From the NCBI GenBank assembly GCA_029287645.1, contig JARFQS010000184.1:1-9276 (forward strand): a DNA stretch of 9,276 bases. The letters run 5' to 3'. The stretch comes from Thermoanaerobaculia bacterium (GTDB lineage: Bacteria > Acidobacteriota > Thermoanaerobaculia > Multivoradales > JAHEKO01). The notes under the pieces were generated by a model that was not told the origin of the DNA, made no database searches, and worked only from the letters and a program-made list of their open reading frames with translations. Positions 1 through 6,687 of the stretch are shown in pieces (within the stretch, counting starts at the first letter, position 1; each line of letters starts with the position of its first letter). Made by a program: the position numbers and the translations under genes.

Positions 1-588
1 GGCGATGCCGATGAAGCCCTGTTGCTTCTCGAGCATCCTCACGTCTACACGCTGGGTCGAAATGCCGATTCGGGTGATGTTCTGGCGACACCCGACTGGT
101 TGCGAGCCAGAGGAGTCGACGTTGTCGAGTGCGATCGTGGCGGTCAGGTTACCTATCACGGCCCCGGTCAGCTCGTCGGTTACCCGATCCTCGACTTGAA
201 CCCCGATCGAAGGGATCTTCGGCGCTACGTGCGCGATCTGCAGAGCGTCTTGGTGAGAGTCCTCGCGGAGGTCGGCCTGGCGGCCGAGCCGAGAACGCAG
301 AACCCCGAGATCGGAATCTGGGTCGAGGGCCGGAAGATCGCTTCCCTGGGTGTGCATGTCAGTCGGTGGATCACGACCCACGGATTCGCGCTCAACGTGA
401 ACACCGATCTGAGCTACTTCGGCTCGATCGTGCCCTGTGGTCTTCAGGAAGTGCAGATGACCTCGGTGGCCGAGCTCACGGGGCGGACCCTGCGGCTCGA
501 TGAGGTGGCCGGCCTCTGTGCCCGCCATCTGGCAGAGGTCTTCGACCGACGCCTGCGGGCGGTAGATCCGGGTGAGTTGATACTCTGA
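1..588 (+). CDS. lipB: Octanoyltransferase LipB (5' end outside window)
   Basis: Lipoyl(octanoyl)-[carrier protein] transferase, which moves octanoate from acyl carrier protein to lysines of lipoyl domains in 2-oxoacid dehydrogenases and the glycine cleavage H protein. The frame is open from base 1, giving 195 residues; compared with about 213 in E. coli, roughly 30 N-terminal residues should lie upstream. Seen in the sequence: the LipB signature RGGQVTYHGPGQ at fragment residues 46-57, the RKIASLG lysine (K112) and the PCG cysteine (C146), which correspond to the catalytic Lys/Cys dyad of the family. The HGFALNVN segment (127-134) is also typical. The TGA stop shares its last base with the ATG of the archease gene (TGATG), so the two are probably translationally coupled. 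lipA lies 2.1 kb downstream on the same strand. Family identification is secure; only the true start is unknown. Confidence 0.96.
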   Translation, partial: GDADEALLLLEHPHVYTLGRNADSGDVLATPDWLRARGVDVVECDRGGQVTYHGPGQLVGYPILDLNPDRRDLRRYVRDLQSVLVRVLAEVGLAAEPRTQNPEIGIWVEGRKIASLGVHVSRWITTHGFALNVNTDLSYFGSIVPCGLQEVQMTSVAELTGRTLRLDEVAGLCARHLAEVFDRRLRAVDPGELIL

Positions 589-1010
589 TGGCCTATCGGT
601 TCTTCGAGCACACGGCCGACATCGGTGTCGACATCGAAGCGACGAGCTTCGAGAGCCTGCTCACCGAAGGTCTCAGAGCCCTCACCGACAGCTTGACCGT
701 GATCGAGAAGGTGGAGCTCGGCCTCGAGCTGAAGGTCGACCTCGAGGCTCGCAGCAGGGAAGATCTTCTGGTCGAATGGCTCAACGAGATCGTCTTTCTC
801 TTCGATACGAGAGCGGTTCTGTTGGGCCAGGCTGACCTCGACGTCGAGGCGAAGAGCGACGGGTGGTGTTTGCGGGGCACGGTGCGAGGTGAGCGATACG
901 ATCCGAATCGGCACGAGCTCAAGACGCTGATCAAGGCGGTCACCTACCACCAGCTGGAGGTGCGGTCCTCGAAGGTGGGTTGGACCGCGCGCGTCGTGTT
1001 CGACATTTAG
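588..1010 (+). CDS. Archease (RtcB-activating protein)
   Basis: Archease is the cofactor that speeds guanylylation and multiple turnover of the RNA ligase RtcB. The 140-residue product has the family's full length. Visible hallmarks are the N-terminal FEHTADIG (residues 6-13, with the conserved acidic D11), the central [13 protein letters not shown] stretch (61-73), IKAVTYHQL (115-123) and a C-terminal VVFDI ending with conserved D139; these acidic residues bind metal in known archeases. The start ATG overlaps the lipB stop by one base, and only a weak G-rich sequence precedes it, so coupling to lipB translation is likely. rtcB begins 89 nt downstream on the same strand, the classic archease-RtcB pairing, which supports both calls. 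No oddity was seen in the gene itself. Confidence 0.95.
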   Translation: MAYRFFEHTADIGVDIEATSFESLLTEGLRALTDSLTVIEKVELGLELKVDLEARSREDLLVEWLNEIVFLFDTRAVLLGQADLDVEAKSDGWCLRGTVRGERYDPNRHELKTLIKAVTYHQLEVRSSKVGWTARVVFDI

Positions 1011-1021
1011 AGTGTCCGCCC

Positions 1022-1050
1022 TTGCGAGCGCTGTCCGGCAGGCGTAGCCT
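1022..1050 (+). promoter_or_regulatory. Possible sigma-70-type promoter for rtcB
   Basis: TTGCGA at 1022-1027 and TAGCCT at 1045-1050 are separated by 17 nt, the optimal spacing. The -35 matches 4 of 6 consensus bases and the -10 only 3 of 6. It would start transcription near 1057 and leave a leader of about 43 nt before the rtcB ATG. In GC-rich DNA such matches occur by chance, and rtcB could equally be read from the lipB-archease transcript. Confidence 0.22.
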
Positions 1051-1099
1051 TTCTTGCATGGGTGGATCTCGACAGGTGTCACAGGGGAGGGCATGGCCG

Positions 1100-2536
1100 A
1101 TGCGTATCGAGCAGATCGATGAGTTTCGTTGGCGCATTCCCAGACAGGGGAAGATGCAGGTCGAAGGGCTCGTCTTCGCGAGTGCGGAGATGATGAAAGA
1201 GATAGGCCAGGACCACAGCCTTCAACAGGTGTCCAATGTCGCACACCTGCCCGGCATCATCGGAGCCTCCATGGCCATGCCCGACATCCATTGGGGCTAC
1301 GGCTTCCCGATAGGTGGAGTCGCGGCGATGGATGGCAAGAAGGGCGTCGTCTCGCCTGGGGGTGTCGGCTACGACATCAACTGAGGCGTTCGCCTCTTGC
1401 GCTCAGGTCTGAGCCGCACCGACATCCAACCCCGACTGCGCGACCTCGTCACCCGTCTGTACCAGAACATTCCGACCGGCATCGGCAAGGGCCGGACCGA
1501 CCTGCGATTGAATCGGCAGGAGCTGAGCCGGGTCCTCGGCAGGGGGGCAGCCTGGGCTGTCGAGAAGGGGATGGGCGTCTCGGAAGATCTCGAGTATCTG
1601 GAAGAGAACGGTTGCCTCGAGGGTGCGCGACCGGACCTGGTCTCGGACAAGGCGTATCAAAGGGGACGCAATCAGCTGGGTACTCTGGGCTCTGGCAATC
1701 ACTTCGCGGAGATCCAGTACGTGGCCGAAATCTACGACCCAACGGCGGCGACGGCCCTGGGCCTGTTCTCGGATCAGGTGACTCTGACCCTGCACAGCGG
1801 GTCGCGGGGCCTCGGTCACCAGGTCTGTTCGGACCATATTCGGATCATGGTGGAAGCCGCGGCGCGCTACGGGATCGAGTTGCCCGACCGCCAACTCTGT
1901 TGCGCGCCAATCCAGTCGCCAGAAGGCCGCGACTACCTGGGTGCCATGTCGGCCGCCGCCAACTTCGCCTTCGCCAACCGCCAGGTCATGACCCACTGGG
2001 CCCGCGAAAGCTTCATGCAGGCCTTGCATCTCGGGCCCAGCCAGGCGAACCTCGAAGTGGTCTACGACGTCTGTCACAACATCGCGAAGTTCGAGACGTT
2101 CGAGATCGACGGCAGGCATCGACGTCTCTGTATCCACCGCAAGGGAGCTACCAGAGCCTATCCACCCTTTCACCCGGAGACCCCCGAGAGATACAGGGAA
2201 GTCGGCCAGCCGGTCCTGATCCCGGGAGACATGGGGCGCTATTCCTATGTATTGGTGGGTACCGAGAGGGCCTACAGCGAGACCTTCGGCTCGACATGCC
2301 ACGGAGCCGGAAGGAGGCTGAGTCGCAAGCAGGCCAAGAAGCAGACCCGAGGGCGGAGCCTGCTGGACGAGCTGGAGAGAGAGGGTGTCGTTGTCATGGC
2401 CGCTGGAATGGCCACCGTCGCCGAGGAGATGCCCGAAGCCTACAAGGATGTGGCGGCGGTCGTGGATGTGGTCGAAGGGGCAGGGATCAGTCGCAAGGTC
2501 GCGCAGCTGAAGCCGATCGGGGTCATCAAGGGATGA
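1100..2536 (+). CDS. rtcB: RtcB RNA ligase, predicted selenoprotein (Sec95 encoded by in-frame TGA)
   Basis: 3'-phosphate/5'-hydroxyl GTP-dependent RNA ligase used in tRNA splicing or RNA repair. Read through the TGA at 1382-1384, the product is 478 residues, the usual RtcB length. Before the TGA lie [17 protein letters not shown] and [10 protein letters not shown]; after it [10 protein letters not shown] continues in the same frame. Remaining active-site residues are D92 (GYDIN), H201 (GSGNHF), H232 ([10 protein letters not shown]), H326 (CHNIAKFE) and the guanylylated H401 (STCHGAGR). They match Pyrococcus D95, H203, H234, H329 and H404 with offsets of 2-3, so codon 95 aligns with metal-ligand Cys98. 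The protein ends with the family-typical LKPIGVIKG. Start ATG 1100 has GGAGG at 1086-1090 and 9 nt spacing. A SECIS-like hairpin follows the TGA. Without Sec insertion only an inactive 94-residue fragment would form. Alternatives are a sequencing error or a fresh nonsense mutation; the intact flanks and the hairpin argue against both. The lipB and rtcB stops are TGA, so general UGA reassignment is unlikely. Confidence 0.88.
1382..1384 (+). other. In-frame TGA, predicted selenocysteine codon
   Basis: The TGA interrupts the frame exactly between GYDIN and GVRLL, at codon 95 of rtcB. In RtcB proteins this place is an invariant cysteine that bridges the two catalytic metal ions. TGA in place of a Cys codon at a functional cysteine is the standard signature of a bacterial selenoprotein gene. 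A TGT or TGC codon would need only one base change, so a sequencing error has to be excluded. Confidence 0.85.
1398..1418 (+). promoter_or_regulatory. Candidate bacterial SECIS element
   Basis: The RNA can fold TGCGCTCA (1398-1405) against TGAGC-GCA (1410-1414 and 1416-1418) with a single bulged C at 1415, giving eight pairs and a four-base apical loop GGTC at 1406-1409. The loop begins 21 nt after the TGA, and both of its first two bases are G. Known bacterial SECIS elements have the loop about 16-37 nt after UGA and a G in the first two loop positions. The core AGGTCT is identical to the loop region of the E. coli fdhF SECIS. A difference is that the bulge is a C on the 3' side rather than the U on the 5' side that E. 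coli SelB reads. Folding was done by eye. Confidence 0.72.
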
Positions 2537-2592
2537 GGGCGGAGACCTCCAGGCGGTGCGAGGGCAGCGGTGCAGGCCATGCTGGGAGCGAA

Positions 2593-2617
2593 AAGGGACT
2601 GGATCCAGGGGTCCTTT
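2593..2617 (+). terminator. Possible weak hairpin terminator after rtcB
   Basis: AAGGGAC (2593-2599) can pair with GTCCTTT (2611-2617), seven pairs including one G-U, around an 11-base loop that contains the palindrome TGGATCCA. There is no run of T after the TTT that belongs to the stem. It lies 57 nt after the rtcB stop, in the 174-nt gap before lipA. It could be a weak terminator or only a chance structure. Confidence 0.22.
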
Positions 2618-2710
2618 CCACGGAGAATCCTCTCGCCGAAGCCGGGCTGGCTGCCGGGTGATCGTGTAGACTCTGCAGCCGTGTCGGATTCTCTAGTGCA
2701 GATAGGCAAG

Positions 2711-3616
2711 ATGTCGTCCGGCGAGCCCGCCAGGCAGCCTCGGCCCGAGTGGCTCCGTATTCGGCTCTCCACTCCCCGGCGCTACCGCGAGGTCAACGAT
2801 CTCGTGGATGGATTGAGCCTGAACACCGTCTGCCAGGAGGCCCGATGCCCCAATATCTACGAATGCTGGGGCGAGCACGGGACGGCCACCTTCATGATCC
2901 TGGGGGACATCTGCACGCGCCGGTGCGGTTTCTGCGCGGTGACTTCGGGCAGGCCTCTGCCCGGGGTGGAGGAAGAAGAGCCGGACAATGTCGCCCGAGC
3001 CGTCACGTCGATGGGATTGAGACATGCCGTGATCACCTCGGTGGATCGGGACGATCTCGCAGATGGGGGAGCTGCTCATTTCGCCAGGGTCATCGAAGCG
3101 ATTCACCGGAGAAACCCGACCACCGCTGTCGAGGTGCTGACTCCTGATTTCCGAGGCGTGCCGGAGGCCCTGGATATCGTTCTGGGCGCCGCCCCTGAGG
3201 TCTTTTCCCACAACATGGAGACCGTACCGCGGCTCTATCGCACGGCGAGGCCAGGAAGCCGATACGAGCGATCTATGGCAGTGCTCGAGACGGTGGCGGA
3301 TCGCCAGGCGAGGGGTCACTTCGAGGGTCGCTCGAAGACCGGGATCATGGTGGGCCTCGGCGAGACTCCCGAGGAAGTCAGACAGACTCTCGGGGAGATC
3401 CGACAGGCGGGTGTCGAGATTCTGACGATCGGTCAGTACCTGCAGCCGACCTCGGACCATCTACCGGTCGATCGGTGGGTGCACCCCGACGAATTCGAGA
3501 GCTATCGGACCTTTGCCCTGGAGCTGGGCTTCAGCCACTGCGAGTCGGGCCCTCTGGTCCGCAGCAGCTATCACGCCCATGAGCACGTGGCGGAGCAGAG
3601 TCGAGCCTCTACCTAG
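2711..3616 (+). CDS. lipA: Lipoyl synthase LipA
   Basis: Radical-SAM enzyme that inserts two sulfurs at C6 and C8 of protein-bound octanoate, the step after LipB. From ATG 2711 it has 301 residues, a normal LipA length. The auxiliary [4Fe-4S] cluster motif CX4CX5C is at C41, C46 and C52 (CQEARCPNIYEC), and the radical-SAM CX3CX2C at C68, C72 and C75 (CTRRCGFC). Also visible are TATFMILGD (58-66), VEVLTPDF, VFSHNMETV, the glycine-rich GIMVGLGE and the C-terminal RSSYHA (284-289), whose serine ligates the auxiliary cluster. The start is uncertain: GTG 2681, ten codons upstream, is also possible, and neither has a strong Shine-Dalgarno. Residues before PEWLRIRL are not diagnostic. It probably has its own promoter in the 174-nt gap after rtcB. 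Its stop overlaps that of the convergent transporter gene. Confidence 0.95.
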   Translation: MSSGEPARQPRPEWLRIRLSTPRRYREVNDLVDGLSLNTVCQEARCPNIYECWGEHGTATFMILGDICTRRCGFCAVTSGRPLPGVEEEEPDNVARAVTSMGLRHAVITSVDRDDLADGGAAHFARVIEAIHRRNPTTAVEVLTPDFRGVPEALDIVLGAAPEVFSHNMETVPRLYRTARPGSRYERSMAVLETVADRQARGHFEGRSKTGIMVGLGETPEEVRQTLGEIRQAGVEILTIGQYLQPTSDHLPVDRWVHPDEFESYRTFALELGFSHCESGPLVRSSYHAHEHVAEQSRAST

Positions 3617-4578
3617 CGATCGACTTCGCGCCTTCGCGAGTTCCGACCCGCCCTCCAGCTGACACACCAGAGTCCAGAGGCGATGAGGGCGAAGCCTATC
3701 GCCTGTCGCCCGGTGAGGATCTCGGAGAGGAAGAGCCTCGATAGCAGCGCCGTCAAGAGAGGCTGGAGCGTGGTATAAGCGGCGGCCAGGAGGGCCGAAG
3801 ATCTCTGGATGGCCCACGAGTTGAGCAGATAGCTCAGGGCCGTCGGAAAGACCAGGATGTAGAGGACACCCATCCAGGTCGCGGGAGACAGACTGCTCGC
3901 CGGGAGCTTCACCAGGGTCGTACCTCCGACGGCGAGGACGCCAAGGGTTCCGAAGACGAAGGCGCCGGCGATGACGGTCTGCCAGGGGAGCTGGCGCAAG
4001 ACTGGCCGCTGAAGCACGAGGAAAGTGGCATAACTGAGGCAATTCAGCAAGATCAGGAGGTTCCCGAACAGGGTGCTATCTCCCAGGGAGAACCTGGTTG
4101 GATCGAGAATCACCAGGGCGCCGCAGATGGCCAGGACGACACCGAGGAGGCGATAGGGGCCGATCCGTTCGAGACCCAGTAGAGCTGCCACTCCCACCGC
4201 GAATGCCGGGATCGAGGGCATCAGAATGGCGGCGTTGGTCGGTGTCGTGTAGCCCAGCCCGACGATGAACAGCACCTGATTCAGGAAGACGCCCAGGAAC
4301 CCCAGGAGAGCGAGCTTGGGAAGCCAGCGGAGCGCTGGAAACTGGGCTCCTCTCCGCGCCGCGATGAGCAACAAGACCGGGGTCGCGAAGAGCACTCGCA
4401 TGCAGGCGAGGGCAAGGGGAGGAATGTCTGCCAGGATCATCTTCCCGACGACGTGGAAGCCGCTGAAGCTCGCCTGAACTGCCAGCAGGGCCAGGTGGAG
4501 GGTTACGAGGCTCTGCTCGCCCGACTGAGCGGCGTGCGAGGGCTTCTCGGTCGTGGAGGATCTGGTGGGGCTTTCCAT
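3613..4578 (-). CDS. EamA-family (DMT) transporter
   Basis: Inner-membrane permease of the drug/metabolite transporter superfamily; substrate not predictable. The 321-residue protein has a polar N-terminal tail of about 24 residues, then about ten hydrophobic helices in two EamA repeats (roughly residues 26-158 and 172-308), and ends with an Arg-rich cytoplasmic tail (WRAGRNSRRREVDR). Typical repeat-end features are seen: TTPTNAAILMPSIPAF and LLGVVLAICGALVIL in the first half, SALLAAAYTTLQPLLTALLS and LFLSEILTGRQAIGFALIAS in the second, with the usual conserved Glu (E286). The ATG is preceded on its strand by AGGGA with 7 nt spacing. It converges on lipA; both stop codons lie inside the same CTAG (3613-3616). 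It is divergent from the GNAT gene. Neighbours do not reveal the substrate; amino-acid or metabolite efflux is a common role for the family. Confidence 0.93.
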   Translation of the reverse strand: MESPTRSSTTEKPSHAAQSGEQSLVTLHLALLAVQASFSGFHVVGKMILADIPPLALACMRVLFATPVLLLIAARRGAQFPALRWLPKLALLGFLGVFLNQVLFIVGLGYTTPTNAAILMPSIPAFAVGVAALLGLERIGPYRLLGVVLAICGALVILDPTRFSLGDSTLFGNLLILLNCLSYATFLVLQRPVLRQLPWQTVIAGAFVFGTLGVLAVGGTTLVKLPASSLSPATWMGVLYILVFPTALSYLLNSWAIQRSSALLAAAYTTLQPLLTALLSRLFLSEILTGRQAIGFALIASGLWCVSWRAGRNSRRREVDR

Positions 4579-4714
4579 GCTATGTTCCCTGACTGCCGCC
4601 AGGCGATCCTATCGGTTCTGGCTGTCGAGATCGTGAGCGGCGACGACTTTCCTGACGGCAGTTCATCCGGGCCTCGGTGGGATGCAGAGGCCGGCGCGTC
4701 TGGTCTGGATCTGT

Positions 4715-4743
4715 TTGCGCCGCCCAGGGCGAGAAGCTACAAT
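4715..4743 (+). promoter_or_regulatory. Candidate promoter of the GNAT-diiron-proline dehydrogenase operon
   Basis: TACAAT at 4738-4743 is a 5-of-6 match to the -10 consensus. TTGCGC at 4715-4720 is a 3-of-6 match to the -35, with exactly 17 nt between them. It predicts a start near 4750 and a leader of about 55 nt before ATG 4805. It lies in the 226-nt gap between the divergent transporter and the acetyltransferase gene, where a promoter must exist. Confidence 0.45.
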
Positions 4744-4804
4744 CGTGCCGGTTTCGAACACGTCATTTGGGGTCGAAAGGCCCGATCGGGGGAGTGGCTT
4801 GACG

Positions 4805-5254
4805 ATGAACGAGTCAGAAACGGTAGTGCAGATTCGTCAGTTGGAGGACACCGACATCGGAGGTGTCACGGCTCTGGACGAGAAGATTGGTGGCGAGTAC
4901 CGCCCCGAGGTGTGGGAGCGCCGGATCGGCTATTACCTGAGAAGGGATCCCGAGGCCCTGGTGGTCGCCGAGGTCGACGGCAAGGTGGCCGGTTTCATGC
5001 TTGGAGAAGTGCGGTCCGGGGAATTCGGCCTCGAGGAGCCGACTGGGTGGATCGAGGTGATGGGTGTCGACCCGGCAATGCGCGGACAGGCCATCGGCAG
5101 GCGACTTGCGGATAGGATGTTGAGCCATTTCCAGAAACAGGGCGCATCGAGCGTCAGAACCCTGGTCGATGAGACGATGACGGAGATCGCGAGCTTCTTC
5201 GATAGCCTGGGCTTCGAGCCCGCTCCTCTGCGTTCCTTCGTCAAAAACCTGTAG
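4805..5254 (+). CDS. GNAT-family N-acetyltransferase
   Basis: Acetyl-CoA-dependent N-acetyltransferase of the GNAT fold, substrate unknown. The 149-residue product is of RimI-like size. It starts with IRQLEDTDIGGVTALD (residues 10-25), which resembles the N-terminal strand-helix of the fold. Motif A is at 81-101 (GWIEVMGVDP followed by RGQAIGRRLADRML), the pyrophosphate-binding loop of acetyl-CoA. FFDSLGFEPAP (131-141) is the usual motif B region. In the loop, Ala96 stands where many members have Gly (RGxGIG), a mild variation. ATG 4805 was chosen because GGGGGAG (4788-4794) lies 10 nt upstream and the fold begins just after it; an in-frame ATG at 4682 would add an atypical Arg-rich extension and overlap the promoter candidate. 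It is the first gene of a probable operon, 43 nt before the diiron-protein gene. It may modify a small amine or a protein N-terminus. Confidence 0.9.
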   Translation: MNESETVVQIRQLEDTDIGGVTALDEKIGGEYRPEVWERRIGYYLRRDPEALVVAEVDGKVAGFMLGEVRSGEFGLEEPTGWIEVMGVDPAMRGQAIGRRLADRMLSHFQKQGASSVRTLVDETMTEIASFFDSLGFEPAPLRSFVKNL

Positions 5255-5297
5255 TCGAACAGCTTGAACCCTGGCCCTGGAGGGCCGGAGCCTTCCC

Positions 5298-6641
5298 ATG
5301 AATGTGACCAAGACCTATATACCCAAAAAGTACCACCAGGCCGTCGTCAAGTGGCAGGAAACCTACCTGCCGGATTTCGGCTTTTTGCTGGACAACTGGG
5401 ACAAGTACTTTCCGCGGGACACGAAATTCGAGCTCTGCGCCTTTCGCGAGTTGGGAATGTGCAGCGAGATCGAATGTGGGGACCAGAAGGGTCGCCCCAA
5501 GTTCGAGCAGGCCGCCGAGATGGAGCAACAACAGGGCGGCCACCTACTGGGTGCGCTGAAGGCCCAGGCCAGCACGGAGTTCGGCTCCATCCAGCAGCAC
5601 CAGCTGACGCTCGCCAGGGCCCAGGAGGAGGAGGAGCAGTTCTGGATCCTGCGCATGATGGCCGAAGAGCTGCGACACGGCTACCAGATGCTGCACCTGC
5701 TGCTGGAAGACGACTGGAAGAGCGTCACCGATCAATCGGGTCCGGAAATGGTCGAGGAGATCCTCTCGATGCAGACGGGGTCCCATATCCTGGGAGCCTT
5801 CAACATCGACTTCGACTCGTTCATCGACAATGTCGTTTTCTGTGCCCTGATCGACCGGGTGGGCAAGTACCAGTTGTCCATGCAGCGCATCAGCGCCTAC
5901 AAGCCGATGGCCGAGAGCATGCCGCAGATGCTCCGGGAGGAGGCGTTTCATCTCGCCGCCGGGGTCGTACCGTTGCGCCGATGGATGGAGAAGGCCGCCC
6001 AGGACTCGGTCTACATCACGACAGAGGACATCCAGAAAGCGATCAACAAGTGGCTGCCGCGGGGACTCGAGATGTTCGGGGATGAACGCGGCGGTGGCAC
6101 GAACGTGCGCTATGGTCTCAAACCGATGAAGAACGCCGAGGCACAGGAGCAGTACTACGAGGAGGTCGGCAAGGTCGTTCGCGATCTGAATATGCGTTTC
6201 ATCCGAGCGCGCCTGCCCGAGCTGTCACTGTCCGATGCCGAGACCCTTCTCGAGAAGCTCCTGGAAGAGGGTGGACAGAGTCAGGGCATTTCTTGGGAGG
6301 AGCTCGTTCACATGCCTCACCGGGAGTTCTTCCGGCGACGCGGCGTGCCCGCTTTCAGGATGGTCGGTTGGGCCGGAGAGCGGTTCGACGATGTCGAGGC
6401 CTATCTGCAGCATCTGACGGCACACCTTCCCGACGGGTATCGTGCCGGCCGCGACTTCAAGGACTATGCGCAGATGATCCGGCGCGTCGATTCCGGGGAG
6501 CTGACCGGGGACGACGCAGCCCGCACGATGCCGAGCTTGCGTCGAGTGGGGGGTGTTTGTCCGTGCTCTCGTGCGGTAAGGTGGGTGGCGGAGGAGCCAG
6601 ACGGGAATGGCTCGGGCAGCCGAGGTGAAGCGGTGCGCTGA
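5298..6641 (+). CDS. PaaA/BoxB-like ferritin-type diiron protein (orphan)
   Basis: Resembles the phenylacetyl-CoA/benzoyl-CoA epoxidase large subunits (PaaA, BoxB), which use a non-heme diiron centre to epoxidize aromatic CoA thioesters. The 447 residues include the two-part diiron signature: EEEE (110-113), AEELRHG with E124 and H127, DRVGKYQL (186-193, a candidate D186 ligand) and REEAFHL with E215 and H218. The helical core spans roughly residues 70-235. The N-terminal part has three close cysteines (C47, C55, C60). The last 40 or so residues are Gly/Arg-rich and unlike the core. ATG 5298 has GGAG at 5287-5290, 7 nt away. None of the partner genes paaB-E, boxA or boxC is nearby; it sits between a GNAT gene and proline dehydrogenase (46 nt gap). 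The diiron class is a fair inference from motifs; the aromatic-CoA substrate is not shown, and it may act on something else. Confidence 0.78.
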   Translation: MNVTKTYIPKKYHQAVVKWQETYLPDFGFLLDNWDKYFPRDTKFELCAFRELGMCSEIECGDQKGRPKFEQAAEMEQQQGGHLLGALKAQASTEFGSIQQHQLTLARAQEEEEQFWILRMMAEELRHGYQMLHLLLEDDWKSVTDQSGPEMVEEILSMQTGSHILGAFNIDFDSFIDNVVFCALIDRVGKYQLSMQRISAYKPMAESMPQMLREEAFHLAAGVVPLRRWMEKAAQDSVYITTEDIQKAINKWLPRGLEMFGDERGGGTNVRYGLKPMKNAEAQEQYYEEVGKVVRDLNMRFIRARLPELSLSDAETLLEKLLEEGGQSQGISWEELVHMPHREFFRRRGVPAFRMVGWAGERFDDVEAYLQHLTAHLPDGYRAGRDFKDYAQMIRRVDSGELTGDDAARTMPSLRRVGGVCPCSRAVRWVAEEPDGNGSGSRGEAVR

Positions 6642-6687
6642 GCGGTCCCCGAACCCATCGAAATTACCTTTTCAACGGAGCGGAAAC

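Noticed and set aside
1030..1062. Sigma-54 promoter before rtcB, as for E. coli rtcBA
   Set aside because: A TTGCA is present at 1054-1058, but no GG lies at the required distance of 10 bases before its GC.
444..1244. Antisense ORF of 266 codons over lipB and archease, and a similar one at 1403-2302
   Set aside because: Low-complexity translation opposite well-recognised genes, without ribosome binding sites or family motifs.
1100..1384. rtcB as a pseudogene or as two separate genes (94-residue N-terminal piece and a piece starting at TTG 1397)
   Set aside because: The TGA falls exactly on the catalytic Cys codon, the frame is unchanged across it, all other motifs are intact, and a SECIS-like hairpin follows. 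The TTG start has no ribosome binding site.
1129..2661. Long ORF of 510 codons in another frame over rtcB
   Set aside because: It is a shadow of GC-rich coding DNA: very rich in Arg, Gly and Pro, with no recognisable motif, and it overlaps the clear RtcB frame.
4453..5115. 220-codon plus-strand ORF across the transporter and GNAT genes
   Set aside because: Shadow frame spanning two oppositely oriented real genes; no family features.
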